Source of the DNA: Vigna angularis
Lineage: Eukaryota > Streptophyta > Magnoliopsida > Fabales > Fabaceae
Direction: 5' to 3'
Length of the DNA stretch: 64,000 bases
NCBI RefSeq assembly: GCF_016808095.1
Contig: NC_068980.1
Span: 15,007,388-15,071,387, forward strand
Part shown: positions 24,301 through 36,829 of the stretch, in pieces
Layout of the letters: each line of letters begins with the position of its first letter
Position numbering within the stretch: position 1 is the stretch's first letter
Notes under the pieces: model-generated
What the model was told of the DNA's origin: nothing
Seen by the model: only the letters and a program-made list of their open reading frames with translations
The model's database searches: none
Made by a program: the position numbers and the translations under genes

Positions 24301-27300
24301 ACAGGAGGAGATCCTAAAATCTAGTCCCAAACCTAAGGGTACTTTGCATGTAAGCCATATAAAGTAGTAAATTGAGAAGGACAAAACGATTCTCCAATTG
24401 CCAGGGGTCACATCAAGAGGCAGAAGTTCATTAAAATCATGTAAAGCACTTATACGACCCAGATAGTTCAACATGGTTCCATCAAGTGTCTTTGTCAGAA
24501 TCACATCCATGGGGTGTTGGCATACCCTATAGAATTTTTTTTTGTCATTAGTGTAAATTGACTTGGTCTGGGTCCAAACTAATTCAAATGTATTGTGGAA
24601 GCAGAAAATCCGTTTAACGGATAAATGAAAATAGTTGACTTGATGACCCAACAAAGTTGAGCACACATATCCCTGCAATTAGGGCTGTCAGGTTCCACCA
24701 GTGTCTTCTTTAATGGTAAGATGTGGTCAAGATAGATAACCTTGACTCATGAGCCAAATTTTGATGACTAAGGCCCAAAAATCATAGTTATTGTCATCCA
24801 ACATGTCAGTAGAATAGCAGGGAAGTGACAAAGTTGGTGAAAAGATGCATTGGATTTCAGAGTCGTCATGGATAGACCTCGGGGAGAGAGAAAAACAGTC
24901 CAGCAGTGTGGAAAACAGTCCAACATAGAATAACCAGCCAAAAACAGAGAATAGCTAGTTAAATAAAGAATAGCCAACTATCGACCAAATGGTGCTAGAA
25001 TGGAAGAAAGACCACAAATCCAAAACTAAAATTGCGAGCAGAGTCTGATCACAAAAGTATTTGTTCAAAAGCTCATCGGAGGTGTCGTCATGTGCAATGG
25101 AGGTGGTGGCAAAGATGTGAACAGTCAAGAGTGGGGTTTAGGCATGTGAACCACCCAATGGAAGAACAATTGTTAAGGTTGGTTATCATAAGGCAAGGTG
25201 GTCAACAGCCAGAAACAGCTCATTGAACCAACAGGGAATGTTAATGACGATGGTGAACTATGAAATACAGCATAGAAAAAAACATAAACCGAAAAACATA
25301 GTTTCTAAAAATTTACCCCTATGAGCAATAAGCCCGTAGGGAAAGCATATATTAGAGTTCCCTTCTTGTTAGGCTCTTGACACCAAGTTGAGAAGAGAGG
25401 AACTGAGAAAACATATGACAAATTTCATGTGTTTAGACCATAGTGAAGATATTCAATTTATAAAGGAGACACATAACAGAATATTCAATTAATAACACAG
25501 ATATAGAATCAATCTACTTTATCTTAATATCATTAATTGACTTTAATATCATCAATTGCTATACTATAGGATTATAACATATCTACAAGATTCTAACATA
25601 AACAAAAGAATATCAAACCTTTTCTAAGATCTCGAGGCCTTATGCCACTGATTTTAGTACGGAAGTCAACAACCCGTTCCATTGGCCGAACAAACTCGTC
25701 ATAAATAACATTTCCCCACTTATTGACCTGCCATCAACTGAACCAATATTAGAAATAAAAGACTTAACAAGGCAAGGGGAGATGAGCAAATTAATAACAA
25801 TTGTAAAAATTACTTATGCCAAAGAAAATTGGAAGTCAATGTTCATTTGTTTACTGTCTGGTTCGGAATTATCAAGGAACATGGGAGAGTACAATGGAAG
25901 GCCAAAATTCTGCCATAAAGCTTGTCATTGTGGCTTATGGCATCACCATAGTAGGCCAACCTTCCCAAATTGCGAATCAGTCGGCAAAATATCTGCCATG
26001 CCAGTCCACCAGGTGGCCATGGCACCACCCTTTAACAACATTGGTTTGGTTTTTCAGTTAAAAGTGAAATTATAGTTCCACTATGTAGGAGCAGTTCAGT
26101 CTTAAAGTTATGAATTATTACATATTAAAGTTAGGATTGATTAGGTTTCAAATATATACCGGATGTAATGTTCTGGTGCAATCTTTTATGTATGAAAAAT
26201 AGCTCCCTAAAAAAATTCACAAAATAATTTTAAAATGTTATCAAGTATGGGTTCTGCATTGCATGGATATTAATAGTGAGATTTCATTCAACTAATTCCT
26301 AACTAACCCTCGCACAGTTGCACTTAAACGTGTTCGTATAAGGTGATAAAATACAAGAAACACGTTCCTGCAGCCCAATACAGTAGACAAGAGACTCAAA
26401 GAAAGTCTGGGAGAAGACAGTCAATGATGACATATGTCCAAATAACATCTAATCTATTTTTTATTGGGTCTCTCACAAGGTTTGGCTCTGCCGACACCCT
26501 TTGGGAGTTAGACTAATTTCCACTTAAAGAGTCTGATGGTGTAGCCCAAGACATTTGGGACTTCCAGTGGGATTCAAAACCTTCCACTGCAGGTGAAGTC
26601 CACTCATGTGGAGCTCACATCAATTGAGCAACACCTCATGATTAAAATTACAGACAACCTAAGTATATATAACTATGATATTGCTTCAGGCAAAAGCATG
26701 TTAGTCTACAAAATCGTGAACATTATGTTGGGAATGAAAAAGTAAAATGCAACACTAATCCATAGTTCATAAACCATAGATCGGCTTCCGATGAAAAGGA
26801 AAAAATTAAGTTACTAGTTCATATTCGCCAATCAAGCATTCCTTGTACTTTGTAGTGACATGAATAAATCAACGTAGTAACATGGGGAGGAAAAATCTAA
26901 AGATAATAATAATCAGAAGATGAAGTGGAACAACTTAATACCAGAGTTACTCTTCCAAGAGCACTTTTGTTTCCTTGACCAACGCCAACCATTTCACAAT
27001 CCATGGCCACTGCATCTGTCAGACTGCCAAATGGTTAATAAGTTAAAGGATATTAAACTCTAAAATGAGCAGAAAGCTCCATAATAACATAGCACGCCTG
27101 GATAGGATTAACAAATTCAATACAAGAAAAAGTAAGTTCTAACTCAAAATAATCAAGTATTAAACTCTCGTTCAGTTAATCATATAGATACAACTCAAAT
27201 TCCCTCACGCATACACGAAACAATATAAGACTACAAAAAGTAACCCATAAAAATTCACGGCAGTCACCTTGAATCATCATTTACAGGAGTAAGAGGATTA

Positions 27301-27667
27301 ATCTGACTATCATTGGATTCCTCGTCTGGTCTCTCTTTACGTTTCCCTGTAAGAGAAAAAAATAAACAAAGTCACACACGGCTACATTATTTTCAAGGGT
27401 TCACACCTCTTATACCAAAACAATTCAATCCCAGAAGCAAAAATCATTTTTTTTTTACCCAATATTGATTCCGGGGTAACTTTGTCTGAATTTTTGAAGG
27501 TCCTTGAAGCCTTGGAGTCATTCAGCTTCTGCACATTTAAAAACAACAATAAATTGAGGTAGAGACATGAGTGTGTCGAATAGAAGGTAGAAAGAAGAAG
27601 ATAGAAGAGGCACTTGTTGTAGTTGAAGCCAATTGGGATTCAACTGAGTTTGCTTCGGTTTCTTCAT
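18318..27667 (-). CDS. REXO4: RNA exonuclease 4 (REXO4/REX4-like, DEDDh), 9 exons
   Basis: Exons in transcript order: 27614-27667, 27459-27528, 27268-27346, 26942-27023, 25619-25727, 19092-19180, 18923-18987, 18745-18823, 18318-18488. All junctions are GT-AG and the phases give 265 residues, normal for this family. Exo I is AVAMDCEMVG (Asp76, Glu78). Exo II is LVGHALSNDFK (Asp159). Exo III is GEHCPIEDARAAMLLY (His207, Asp212). Together these make a complete DEDDh set. The Lys-rich tail (about residues 229-245) looks like a nuclear/nucleolar signal. Yeast Rex4 acts in pre-rRNA processing; the same role here is inferred from family. Intron 5 (6.4 kb) holds a hAT and a copia element. The exon 1 donor GTGCCT is weak but is the only one that keeps the frame. 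The start is the first ATG, after an AAACCCTGA leader motif. Confidence 0.94.
19270..20592. mobile_element. non-autonomous hAT element in REXO4 intron 5
   Basis: It begins TAGGGTTGGGCA and ends TGCCCACCCCTA, an inverted pair of hAT type. Flanks CTCATACT (19262-19269) and CTCGTACT (20593-20600) form an 8-bp duplication with one mismatch. The 1.3-kb interior is very AT-rich, with (TA)n runs at 19523-19543, 19608-19628 and 19875-19899. GTAGTTnAnTTnAGTT-type subterminal motifs recur at both ends. No transposase frame was seen. Confidence 0.85.
21524..25598 (-). mobile_element. decayed Ty1/copia LTR retrotransposon in REXO4 intron 5
   Basis: LTR remains lie at 21524-21703 and 25386-25598; both read TTGAGA at the left and GATTCTAACA at the right. 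Inside the right (5') LTR, the minus strand reads TGGTGTCAAGAGC, close to the initiator-methionine tRNA primer site. Minus-strand coding relics run in copia order: gag (about 24283-24678), integrase end, RT, RNase H. Flanks GAGAC and TAAAC match only at 3 of 5 positions. The right LTR edge lies 20 bp from the exon 5 donor site. Confidence 0.82.
21939..23279 (-). pseudogene. copia pol relics: integrase end, RT, RNase H
   Basis: Integrase tail near 23200 (AFQQNKAIEQKS, then ISFGVMLYLLHVIIS). RT fragment at 22830-23069 (CQIKGYTEIFELDYGDTFS). RNase H at 21939-22466 (GHTPVVGYFDSNSPTERRLS, then VEYHTTAIANQKLIWL). All are full of stops and deletions, and the catalytic YVDD segment is not in frame. 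Confidence 0.85.
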
Positions 27668-28583
27668 GTGTTCGCCGCAACTGTGCGTCTTCCGCGCGTT
27701 TACAATCAGGGTTTCAGCGTTCTAAAGTCTAAACTTCAAACAAAAGAAAGAAAATAAGTGGCACCTACAAATTATATTACCTCAACCATCTTAAATTAGA
27801 ATTTTATATAATAAATTTTAATGTGATTTTAATACTCAAAATTATATTCAAATTCATTTTTGTTATTTTTTTTCGTAACTACATCTTTTTAATTTAAAAT
27901 TATTAGTTTTTCTAAATGTGTTTTATACCAGATAAATATTTGAGTAAATGAAATTAGGTTTAACTAAGCTTCAAGTTTTTGATAAATTTGTAAATTTTAA
28001 TTAAGTCTTTATTAAATTTGTATGATACATTGAATATTAAAAACTTATATTCTTTTAATTGAGTTTTTGGCATTTAACTTCTATGTTAATAGTGTGATTT
28101 GTTTTTTTTGTTATCTTTTATAATTTTATAATTTTGTATTTATTTATCAAACAAATATTGATCATCACGTTGCTTTCTTATGTTACATTGTTCAAATTCT
28201 ATGATAATATTTCTTTAGTGACTTTCTAATGCACTTCTTGTTCAAATCTCAATTTTAACTCATCAATCTCTCTTTCAACGTATTTAGCAAAAAAATATGA
28301 AAATGTTATCGTATCTTTCATTGGACTCTAATATTATTCATGTAATCTTACCTTCATTATTCAAAATGAATATTTTTCTTTTGTATACGTCACCACAAAG
28401 ACTACTTCCTCCCACCATGAAAATCATGTCAAAATTTAAAATGTTTTTGTTTACAAAACAAGTTTTATAGTTTGGTCATCACCATTGAGTTTTGCAATGC
28501 ATGTCTAAGAAGCATGGAGCTCGAGAATGGATAAAAATAATATATTGTTCATGTATGAATTCCCTCGTGGTTGACCTGCATAA
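27668..28583. other. REXO4 upstream region
   Basis: AT-rich, with no coding signal. The first about 60 bp are GC-richer (CGCGCGG motif) and are probably the REXO4 leader. A solo LTR starts at 28584, so native upstream sequence is about 0.9 kb. Confidence 0.5.
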
Positions 28584-30043
28584 TGTAATATCCCCAAATA
28601 TAATATTTTAACTATAAATGAAACTATCACACATTTAATAAAATAGATCAGTTACAAGACAGGATTATAAAGTTAATTTATAGTCATCCAAAATAACTAG
28701 AAAACAAACTTTATATACAAGATACCAAGGTCACAACTATAGACAAGAATGGTCACCTAAACCAAGGAATCAGTACTACTACAGGTATAACTACTAAACT
28801 ATCTAAGCATCAAGAACATCTCCACCCAAAGCTTGCTCCATTGTCACCTCATCACCCTCTACTCTCACCCACCGGATGATCATAGCCAAAACATCAAGCA
28901 CAAGAAGAATACCAACAAAATACAAAGAAAATGGTAACCTAGTAAAACAAGACAGTCCATAATATAATTAAGCATTTCATACATGAATGACACTTCACAT
29001 AAAACTATGCACACATCTTAAACATGCCAAGACCTAGACTAGACATCCAAATTTAGTATAAATGTCGAACTATGGTGGGTTGTGCACTTATGGTGGCCTC
29101 TACTACTTTGCAAAGCTATTGCTAATGAGTTTCACTCTATCACACTCACAAGGTTAGTATGTACCGCGTCTTAGGCCATACTGGATGCACCTGGACTTAG
29201 ACCTCCTGCTACTTTCATCATATGTGTTAATCCTCTCTACTTGAGAATGAATGAACATTAGAGTGTCAGCATAACCCCTAAGATTGAGCTACCTGCATTC
29301 ATACTAATAACACTTTGATATAACACTTAAGAATCTTCCTTAGGACCCTTATACATTAACATAAGTTATAAACATTTCCACATATCATACAACAAACCAG
29401 TGTATCTTTTAAAACCATATACATAAGTAAAAGGATTCAAAAACACTTAAGAATACAGACTCAATTGCCCAGATAACAAACTCTACTCCAACTAGAGGTA
29501 AAACAGCAACCCTTCCAAGCTGAGCGAGCTCGCTCAGCCTCTACTACTTTCTGCTAAAAACCCCAAATACTCGTTCAACTAGCCAATTTTGCTGTCCATC
29601 GAGAGCCAAAACAAAAAGCTCCCCAAGCTGAGCGAGTTGGCTCGCCCAGCCTCTGGAACTCACTACCAAAACTTCCCTACACTCACCTAACTAGCCAATT
29701 TTACAGCACTAAAACTACAAAAATTAGTACTTATAAACCACCCACCACCAATTCTAATCACTTTTCCTAACTTCTAACACTCCTAAAGTGGATCATAAAC
29801 TATTTTAGACTCAAACAAAAGGAGATTGCTTTGTCGTAATTTCCTAGGCAATTCCTAATCGTCAAACAAAGGATTGATGAGTAGATTTCTTAGAGAAAAG
29901 GTAAAGATACTCAAAGAACGAGTTTTAAAGAGATGATTTGTGTTTTAAGTAATGAGACGAGTTTAAAAAATTATATTTATATTATTGATTTATTTTAAAT
30001 AAAATATTCAGTACTCTAATATTCTATTTTATAACTTTTTACA
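28584..30043 (-). mobile_element. solo LTR, 1460 bp, perfect 5-bp TSD
   Basis: It runs TGTAATATCC to TTTTTACA, flanked by CATAA at 28579-28583 and 30044-30048. It is homologous to 60367-63688 (shared GGTTGTGCACTTnTGGTGGC, CTACTACTTTGCAAAG and AGTCATCCAAAATAACTA). In the second copy a minus-strand TATA-like TTTATAAATAG sits near the right end, so the LTR orientation is probably minus. Confidence 0.9.
29515..29660. repeat. GC-rich direct repeat inside the solo LTR
   Basis: CAAGCTGAGCGAGCTCGCTC at about 29517 recurs as CAAGCTGAGCGAGTTGGCTC at about 29625. Both are followed by CAGCCTCT. The GAGCGAGCTCGCTC core is palindromic. Confidence 0.8.
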
Positions 30044-31438
30044 CATAATGACGTTAGTAAAAATCCCTTACCTTTCTTAAAAGTTTTTTTTAAAGATTCT
30101 CTATTAAAGAAAAGATAATTATAATTTTCTTTAGTTAAAAAAATGTCAAGATTTATTAATATGGAACTGTAAACAAATAGAAAAATTATAATCAATAAAA
30201 TCAGTGAAAAAAATCGTCACATAGTTAAATTAAAAAATTATAAAAATATAAAATTAGTAATGAAAATTTTCACATAAATAATAGTTAAATTATAAAATTG
30301 TAAAATTATAAAATTATAAAGTTATAAATTATAAATTAAAAAATTATAATTTATAAATTTATAAAGTTATGGTAAAGTAATTATTAAACAACGTGAGGGA
30401 TAAGATAACAAATCACATTTTCCAAATTAAGAGAAAAATTAAAAGGGTATACCTCATTTTCAAAATTAATTAAAAAATTATATACTGTTTAACTTGGTCA
30501 CCCATATCCCCCAAAGAATACAGAGTTTGTTATAACACAAATATATGAACAAGGATGATAAAAAGGAATCACTATAAATAAGTGAAATAGCTTGGTTTAT
30601 TTCTTTTTAATTCTCGTTTTTTATCAAGGAAAATGTTTCTTCATTTGTTATTTTTAAAAATTTAATATAATATTTTTCTAATAGTTCTATAAATTTAATT
30701 AATATGGAGAGAGAAATTCGAAAAAAAGAATAACGTATTAAGTACTTCACTTAAAATTACATAAAAAAAATAAAAAGTTAAATTATGAGTTCATGGAAAA
30801 AAAATATTAAACCGTTATTTGAAAAGATGAGATGAATTAATCGGTTCAATATTTTTTGAAAAGTATATATTAAATTTTAGATTTTAGTTATTTATAACCA
30901 AGATTTTTTAAATCCGTATAAAAATTTCATTTTTTTTCTTAGTTATATTTTAACATTTTTACTCTTAAAATTATCATCATAACATGTGTAGATAATAAAA
31001 GAACATGAATCGAAATAAACTATTACTTCACCAAAAATAAATGTATATAACTTTATATTTATAATATAAATTACATTGCTTTATATTATTTTTTATACAA
31101 TATATACTTCTTCAATATTACTTTTCCTCAAATTACACACGGTCACTAATTAACATATCCATGAGATGTAACGAGTTATTAAAAATTGGTAAAATTTAAA
31201 ATTATTCATAGCACGAAAATGTACTTAAAGAAAATTTTATCCAATTATATTATTTCGAGTAATAAAATGAAGGAAATACTTCAATTATATTGTCTTAACT
31301 TGTAAAACAAAATAGCTTTAAATAAATCTCAAGGTTATTCCCATTTCTTTCGAGTCAATCGATAACATTATCCGCTTATTATAATACATTATACGATCAT
31401 CACCAATAATTTCATTCATAAACACACAAACACAAACT
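30044..31438. other. AT-rich intergenic DNA
   Basis: Long A/T homopolymer-rich stretches. TATAAAATTATAAA-type low-complexity repeats lie at 30225-30370. No gene or transposon terminus was recognised. Confidence 0.5.
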
Positions 31439-32335
31439 TGTATGGAGTAAGCTACCGATAAAACAATCATAACAACAAGATACATACATACTGACTATAT
31501 CAACTATAATCAAACACACAAGATACATATCTTCTGATTATACCAATCATAATCAAATATACAACAAAAGACATACCTTCTGATTATATCAACCATAATC
31601 AAACGCCCCATACATAGTAATAGTAATAATAGGATTCCTAATCCTCTAACATAAACAACTCGATCATACTGAATTACTCGATCCTCGATCCTCGATCCTT
31701 GAACTTCGATCATCGATCATTGATCTCTAACCCTTGATGTCATCACTAACACCCCACACATACACCCTTGTCCTATCCACTCATTAGCACCTATGCTAAC
31801 TACTCACTATAACCATTATAATAACACCACTACCAACATAACACAACCTAGAGCATCTCAAGTACCATGATCATCATCATAGATACACCTCCATTATGAT
31901 TATCCTAGTCATAACAATATCATGAACATCACCATACCATAATACCATAGTGGAAATAGTCCATCTCACTCTTGTATCCTACCTCACCAACTGTAGTCGC
32001 TCCTACAACCCACCTATAGCCTCCCCTATAAGACATTTGTAGCCTCTCCTACAGATCATTTCCTTTCAATGCACACAAGGTAAAAGGAAGCACTTATCCG
32101 CAGATGAAACCAAGATTTATGAGGTACAACAAGTAGACTTATCCTCCACTCTCAAGCTCATCAATCACATACTCAGGTACATCCCAACACTCACTCATGC
32201 TCCACTCTCAATCACAAGTCAAACTACCCTTAAACATAACTACTAACCTCAATCTCTGATTATCATCATGTTCCACAACTCCTCAAGCTTGTTTCACGTC
32301 CATTCTTCATCAAATTCGTCATTTTCACCAAAATG

Positions 32336-32600
32336 CACTACGATAATCGATTAACACTTAAGATAATCGATTATCTTAGTCAAATTTACCCAAAAACATG
32401 AAGTAGGAATGGATAATAAATTATCATCCCAAATAATCGATTATTCCTGATACCACAGTCAAAACCAAGGCGTAAATAATCGATTATAACTAATGATAAT
32501 CAATTATTGCCGAATTGAAACATATCCTGGACATGATTATTCCCGATACCACACTCAAAACCAAGGCGTAAATAATCGATTATAACTAATGATAATCAAT
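32336..32600. repeat. cluster of AATCGATT palindromes and an approx. 85-bp tandem duplication
   Basis: ATAATCGATTA-type palindromes recur at 32343, 32362, 32440, 32473 and 32572, with diverged versions (AATCAATTATT) between them. The block CAAAACCAAGGCGTAAATAA with its continuation is present twice, at about 32460 and 32558. Confidence 0.85.
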
Positions 32601-32915
32601 TATTACCGAATTGAAACATATCCTGGACATGATTCAAACATTCAAACATACATACATCAACCCTAGATCACATAGGAACATAGTTAACACATCATACATG
32701 CATTCAAGCATCACATACCCATGTAAACATACTCAAACACATATAATACATCACTTGAATCATCCAGATCTAATCATTGACATGTTATACCCTAAATAAT
32801 AGGGTGCAAAAGAGTATCTGATAAAAACATCAAATAGGGTTTTCAATCAGGCAAACTAACTAAGCATAATGCTTACAAATGAGAACCAAGAAGATGAAAA
32901 TTATACAAAATAAAG

Positions 32916-33242
32916 TTGCTAATGCGAGACTATTTTCTCCCAAAATAGACTATGATTGACGATCTGAATGGTCATAATGAAGAACTATACGTTTGAAATC
33001 AACTGTAAAAAAATCAGTCTGATCCAACGGTGAACGACTTCAAAACGATGAAAACACCAGTGCAGTGTTTATGAAATTCTCCAAAATAGAGCTGCTGATG
33101 CAAGACTGTTTTCTCCAAAACTAGACATCTGATTGACGATCTGAACAATCAGAATGAAGAGCCATACATATGGAACCCACTGTCCCAACATCAGCCTGAT
33201 CCAACGGTGAACAAATTCACAACGGCGAAAACACCAGTATAA
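32916..33242. repeat. tandem duplication of about 165 bp
   Basis: Two copies share GATTGACGATCTGAA, CTGATCCAACGGTGAAC and GAAAACACCAGT (starting near 32916 and 33081). They are about 75-80% alike. Confidence 0.8.
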
Positions 33243-34536
33243 GTTTATGTTATGCGGGAATGACTTCTTGTCTTCCTTTCTCTCTCACTTGGCTTTTCCC
33301 TCTCTTCAAACGACTCTAATGTGTCTTAGTAATCTGACTCATCTCCACTAAAACAAAGTGAGACATAATGCTCCACATTATTTTGCCTATTCTCCACATA
33401 GGAAAAGAGCCCAATAACCCAACACTTACAACATATGTTTGCATGGAAACTGCTAAGCATCATAACTTTGTTCTCCCTTAACATCAAACCCTTTGTTGGG
33501 ATAACCCAACAAAACATACATAATACATTCATAGGGAAAACTCATCACAAATATAACATAAACCCTATGTCCATTCATACACAAACTCTTACCCAACAAT
33601 AACAACAGATAATCATAATCATATACACATGTATCAAAAAAGGGATTGCCAATCAAGATAATCAAGAACACATATAACATACAACCATAAACAAACAAAG
33701 GTAAGCTTCCTCATGCCTTGGCCAATCATAAGGTTTTATCTACAATCTTAAAAGACCATTAATATTCGTTTACACTAAGAGTTTCCCGTTGCTCTCTCTC
33801 TTCTTTTCCCAAAACACCAATCTCCTCTCTTCCTCTGTTTTCTAGGGTTTCTAAACACCAAACTACTCCTTAATTAATTTTTACACCAATTAAAAAAAGG
33901 TAAAAGACTCTTTTGTCCCAAGGCAAAAATATAAAAATAAATAAATAACATAATAATTATGTTTTAACAAAATATACACTCAAGAACAATAATTTTCAAA
34001 CTAAAATTTAAAATGTCAAAACTACTTTATTTTTAAAATCCTTATTTTTTTGGGATCTTATAAACTCTCACACGCACACAAAATGAAATTTAATAAAAGT
34101 TTTAAGCTTTAACTTATTAAGAATAAGGTGACATATATAATTTATGATTTTTATGTAATAACATTTTTGTCATTCCTAAAATGAATTATGATTAAAATAT
34201 TTTAGTTATTTGGGATTTCGAAATTATTGTGGCATGACTTGTAATATATACCTTTTTCATATGTTAAAAGGTATATTAACTGTAATAAATAAAAAATATA
34301 TACTATTTTCATTTAATTTTAAAAAAATATATTTGTATAAATTAAAATGATAAATGTTAGTAGTTAAAAATCGTTACAAGTAAATTTTTTTAAATTCCAA
34401 AAAAATATTTATTAATTTTGTAAACAATATTTTAATTATTTATTTTATTTAAAATTATTTTAGAAGATGATAATATCAATGTTACTAATTTTACCATATT
34501 AAAAAATTATGTGTATGTACTATTTTTAGTGAAACC

Positions 34537-34955
34537 TGTAACGCCCCGGCAACTCACAGGGACCATCGACTGCCCCCACAGATCACCACCAGGCTTTCCA
34601 GTGTGCTTTGTCCTCACTCGCACACTTTCCGGGAAAACTTCCCAGAAGGTCACCCATCCCAGAATTACTCCAAGCTAAGCACGCTTAACTATGGAGTTCT
34701 TATGAGTCAGGCTACCGAAAAGGAAATGCATTTTGGTGATATGAGTAGTCAAATCAATTCCTTTAAGCTATCCTTCAACTGTATAGTCCCATACCTACAC
34801 AGTCTCCAGATCCCTCTCATTCCGGTGTATGTTCGATTCGTCCATGTACCCCTTCCACCCGAAGCTGCCAGGAGCCGCTCCTTGTCTGTGCCCCTGCACC
34901 ATGCTTCTTGCACCGGCGTCACTCCCCGCCCTCGTCTCCGTGCCCGGGTGTCACA
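34537..34955 (-). mobile_element. solo LTR of a Cassandra-type TRIM
   Basis: The minus strand runs TGTGACACCC to GGGGCGTTACA (419 bp), flanked by the perfect 5-bp duplication AAACC (34532-34536, 34956-34960). It carries a 5S rRNA-like block, which is the hallmark of Cassandra elements. There is no second LTR or internal domain, so it is a solo LTR. It has no coding capacity. Confidence 0.92.
34628..34750 (-). other. 5S rRNA-derived promoter block in the Cassandra LTR
   Basis: The minus strand reads AGAACTCCATAGTTAAGCG, GTGCTTAGC and GGGATGGGTGACCTTCTGGG, matching the A box and C box of plant 5S genes. The 5' third has diverged, so it is not a functional 5S rRNA gene. Pol III factor binding is possible but inferred. 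Confidence 0.88.
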
Positions 34956-34960
34956 AAACC

Positions 34961-36469
34961 ACTATATGTTAGGTAGAAATTGTTAGATAGAAACTATTAG
35001 ATATCACTATCATAGTAGAGATATTGTCACATAACGTTGGACATTATATGGGGCGTTGGGCACCACCTTGTTTCTATTTTTTAGTTGTCTCGATAAAATC
35101 ATAATTATCGTTAATTGTTGGATAGGGTTGAAATTTTAACAAATAATTTTTGAAATATGATTTTTCATTTTGACCATTGAGATTGTCAGTTATAGGTATG
35201 TGGTTAAAAAAGTTGTTTGTTGTTTTGAGTAATAAAAGCAAAATTTTCTTGTTATGGATTATGGGTGGAATATAATTCAAAGTTTGATTATGGATTGTTA
35301 AAAGGAGAAATTAAGAATTGGGATTTTTTTATGGTTGAATGATCTTGTGCTTGAAATATGATGTTTTGGATAATATAGACCATGCACGTTATGTTTATTT
35401 TCAAGTTATGGTTAAGTATAAATTGTCGTTGGTTGATAGTTAATGTGATATATGAAAAATGTTTTGCAAGTCAAAATAAAATATGAGTTAAGTATTTAAT
35501 AATTTGAGTTAACGTTACTTAAAATGAGGAGATGGAAATAAATGATGAATTGATTAACATTTAAGATAAAGAAATATATAATTGGTGTTATGTGATTAGT
35601 GTAGATTTAGGAAAATAGATATGTTTGATGTGGTTTGATGATATTATATGAGATTTTAAAAATGAATAGTTTAAGATTTTGAAATAAAAAGGGTGCGTGA
35701 CTGATTAGACCTAGGGTGTTAGTTATAATGTACTCTTTTTGTGTGGGTAACTAGCCGAGTAGAGTTGCGGTAAGAGTCGTAATCTACTATGATATATGAT
35801 TTATTTTGTGTGGATAATGTGAACATGGTGACTCCTACAAAAGGAGTACTACATTGAGGTAATGTTAGATGGTATATTAAGAGGGAATCTAAAGAGACTA
35901 CCTTAACTCTGCTAGTATTTACGAGAGTCAAATGGATTATTATCTAGATCTTTGATATGGAAAGGAATGGACCTCACAAATAAGGAACTTGCCCATGTCA
36001 TACTCGAGAGGGATTTGTCTCCTAATGTTAAGTCTATAATTATAGCTCATGTGAGGAAGAAGTGAGTTATGATAGGTGTAGAGGCTCTAGGTTGCTCAAC
36101 ACATTGGTCTTCTGAAAATAGAGTCAAATGTTTATGTTATGTCTAAGCCATGAGGGTTAAGTCATGATAGCTTAGCCATGAGGGTTATATTGTGATATCT
36201 AAGCCATGAGGGTTATATTGTGTGATAAACACTTAATTCTTGATGTCAATAGGAAAGATGAGCAATAGTTGAGCCAGTTGAGTGTATGTATAGTGAGTAG
36301 TTGTAGCTTTGATATATTAATTTTGTATTGTATAGATTCTCATAGTTTATGAAATTATTATGAAAATTTTAAATTATGACATATTATATATTATAAGTTT
36401 GATTATGCTTAATACTTGATTTGTGATACCTTAATTAATAAGATGATCTTACTTAATTAGGATGTTACA
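34961..36469. other. LTR-like non-coding sequence, boundaries unresolved
   Basis: The right edge AGGATGTTACA at 36459-36469 looks like an LTR terminus (minus-strand TGTAACATCC). I found no matching left end with the flank CACAT. No proteins are visible. Confidence 0.35.
36144..36227. repeat. 28-bp tandem repeat, 3 copies
   Basis: TAAGCCATGAGGGTTA-type units start at 36144, 36172 and 36200. Confidence 0.9.
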
Positions 36470-36829
36470 CACATTATTTATTTATAGAATATCTCCAACA
36501 AAATAATATCAAATTAGTTTACTTGGTATAGAAATATCAAAATGTATATGTCAAACCAATCTACTAGATCAAAAAATATTACATGATGTATGTTAAATTA
36601 ATCCAGCTAAGTCTTGAAATATCCCAACATATATGTCAAACTTCATGGAAATTATTATCAAGTGATGATCCTTCTCGTGATGTTGGTACCTTTTGTCCAC
36701 TTTCTTCATCATGTAAAATTAGAATCATATCATGTTAGCCTAATTTAAAATAATACACAAGATATTAAATTATACACATAAAATATAAAATGCTTACAAG
36801 TACATTACTCACATTAACAAATTTGACAC

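Larger units (their letters stand above)
31439..34061 (-). mobile_element. probable solo LTR, 2.6 kb, minus orientation
   Basis: The left end is TGTATGGAG after AAACT (31434-31438). The right end is GGGATCTTAT, followed by AAACT (34062-34066). On the minus strand this gives TAAGATCCC at the 5' end, as in many legume LTRs, with the terminal TG altered. It contains several internal tandem repeats and no coding frames. The duplicated flank is exact but the damaged terminus lowers confidence. Confidence 0.5.

Noticed and set aside
32336..32600. CRISPR-like array in the AATCGATT cluster
   Set aside because: Spacing is irregular, repeats are short palindromes and the context is a plant LTR.
34628..34750. 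A functional 5S rRNA gene
   Set aside because: The 5' third is too diverged and the block is embedded in an LTR with TG..CA ends and a TSD.
34603..34986. A 127-codon plus-strand frame
   Set aside because: It runs antisense across the 5S-like block of the Cassandra LTR and has no protein similarity.
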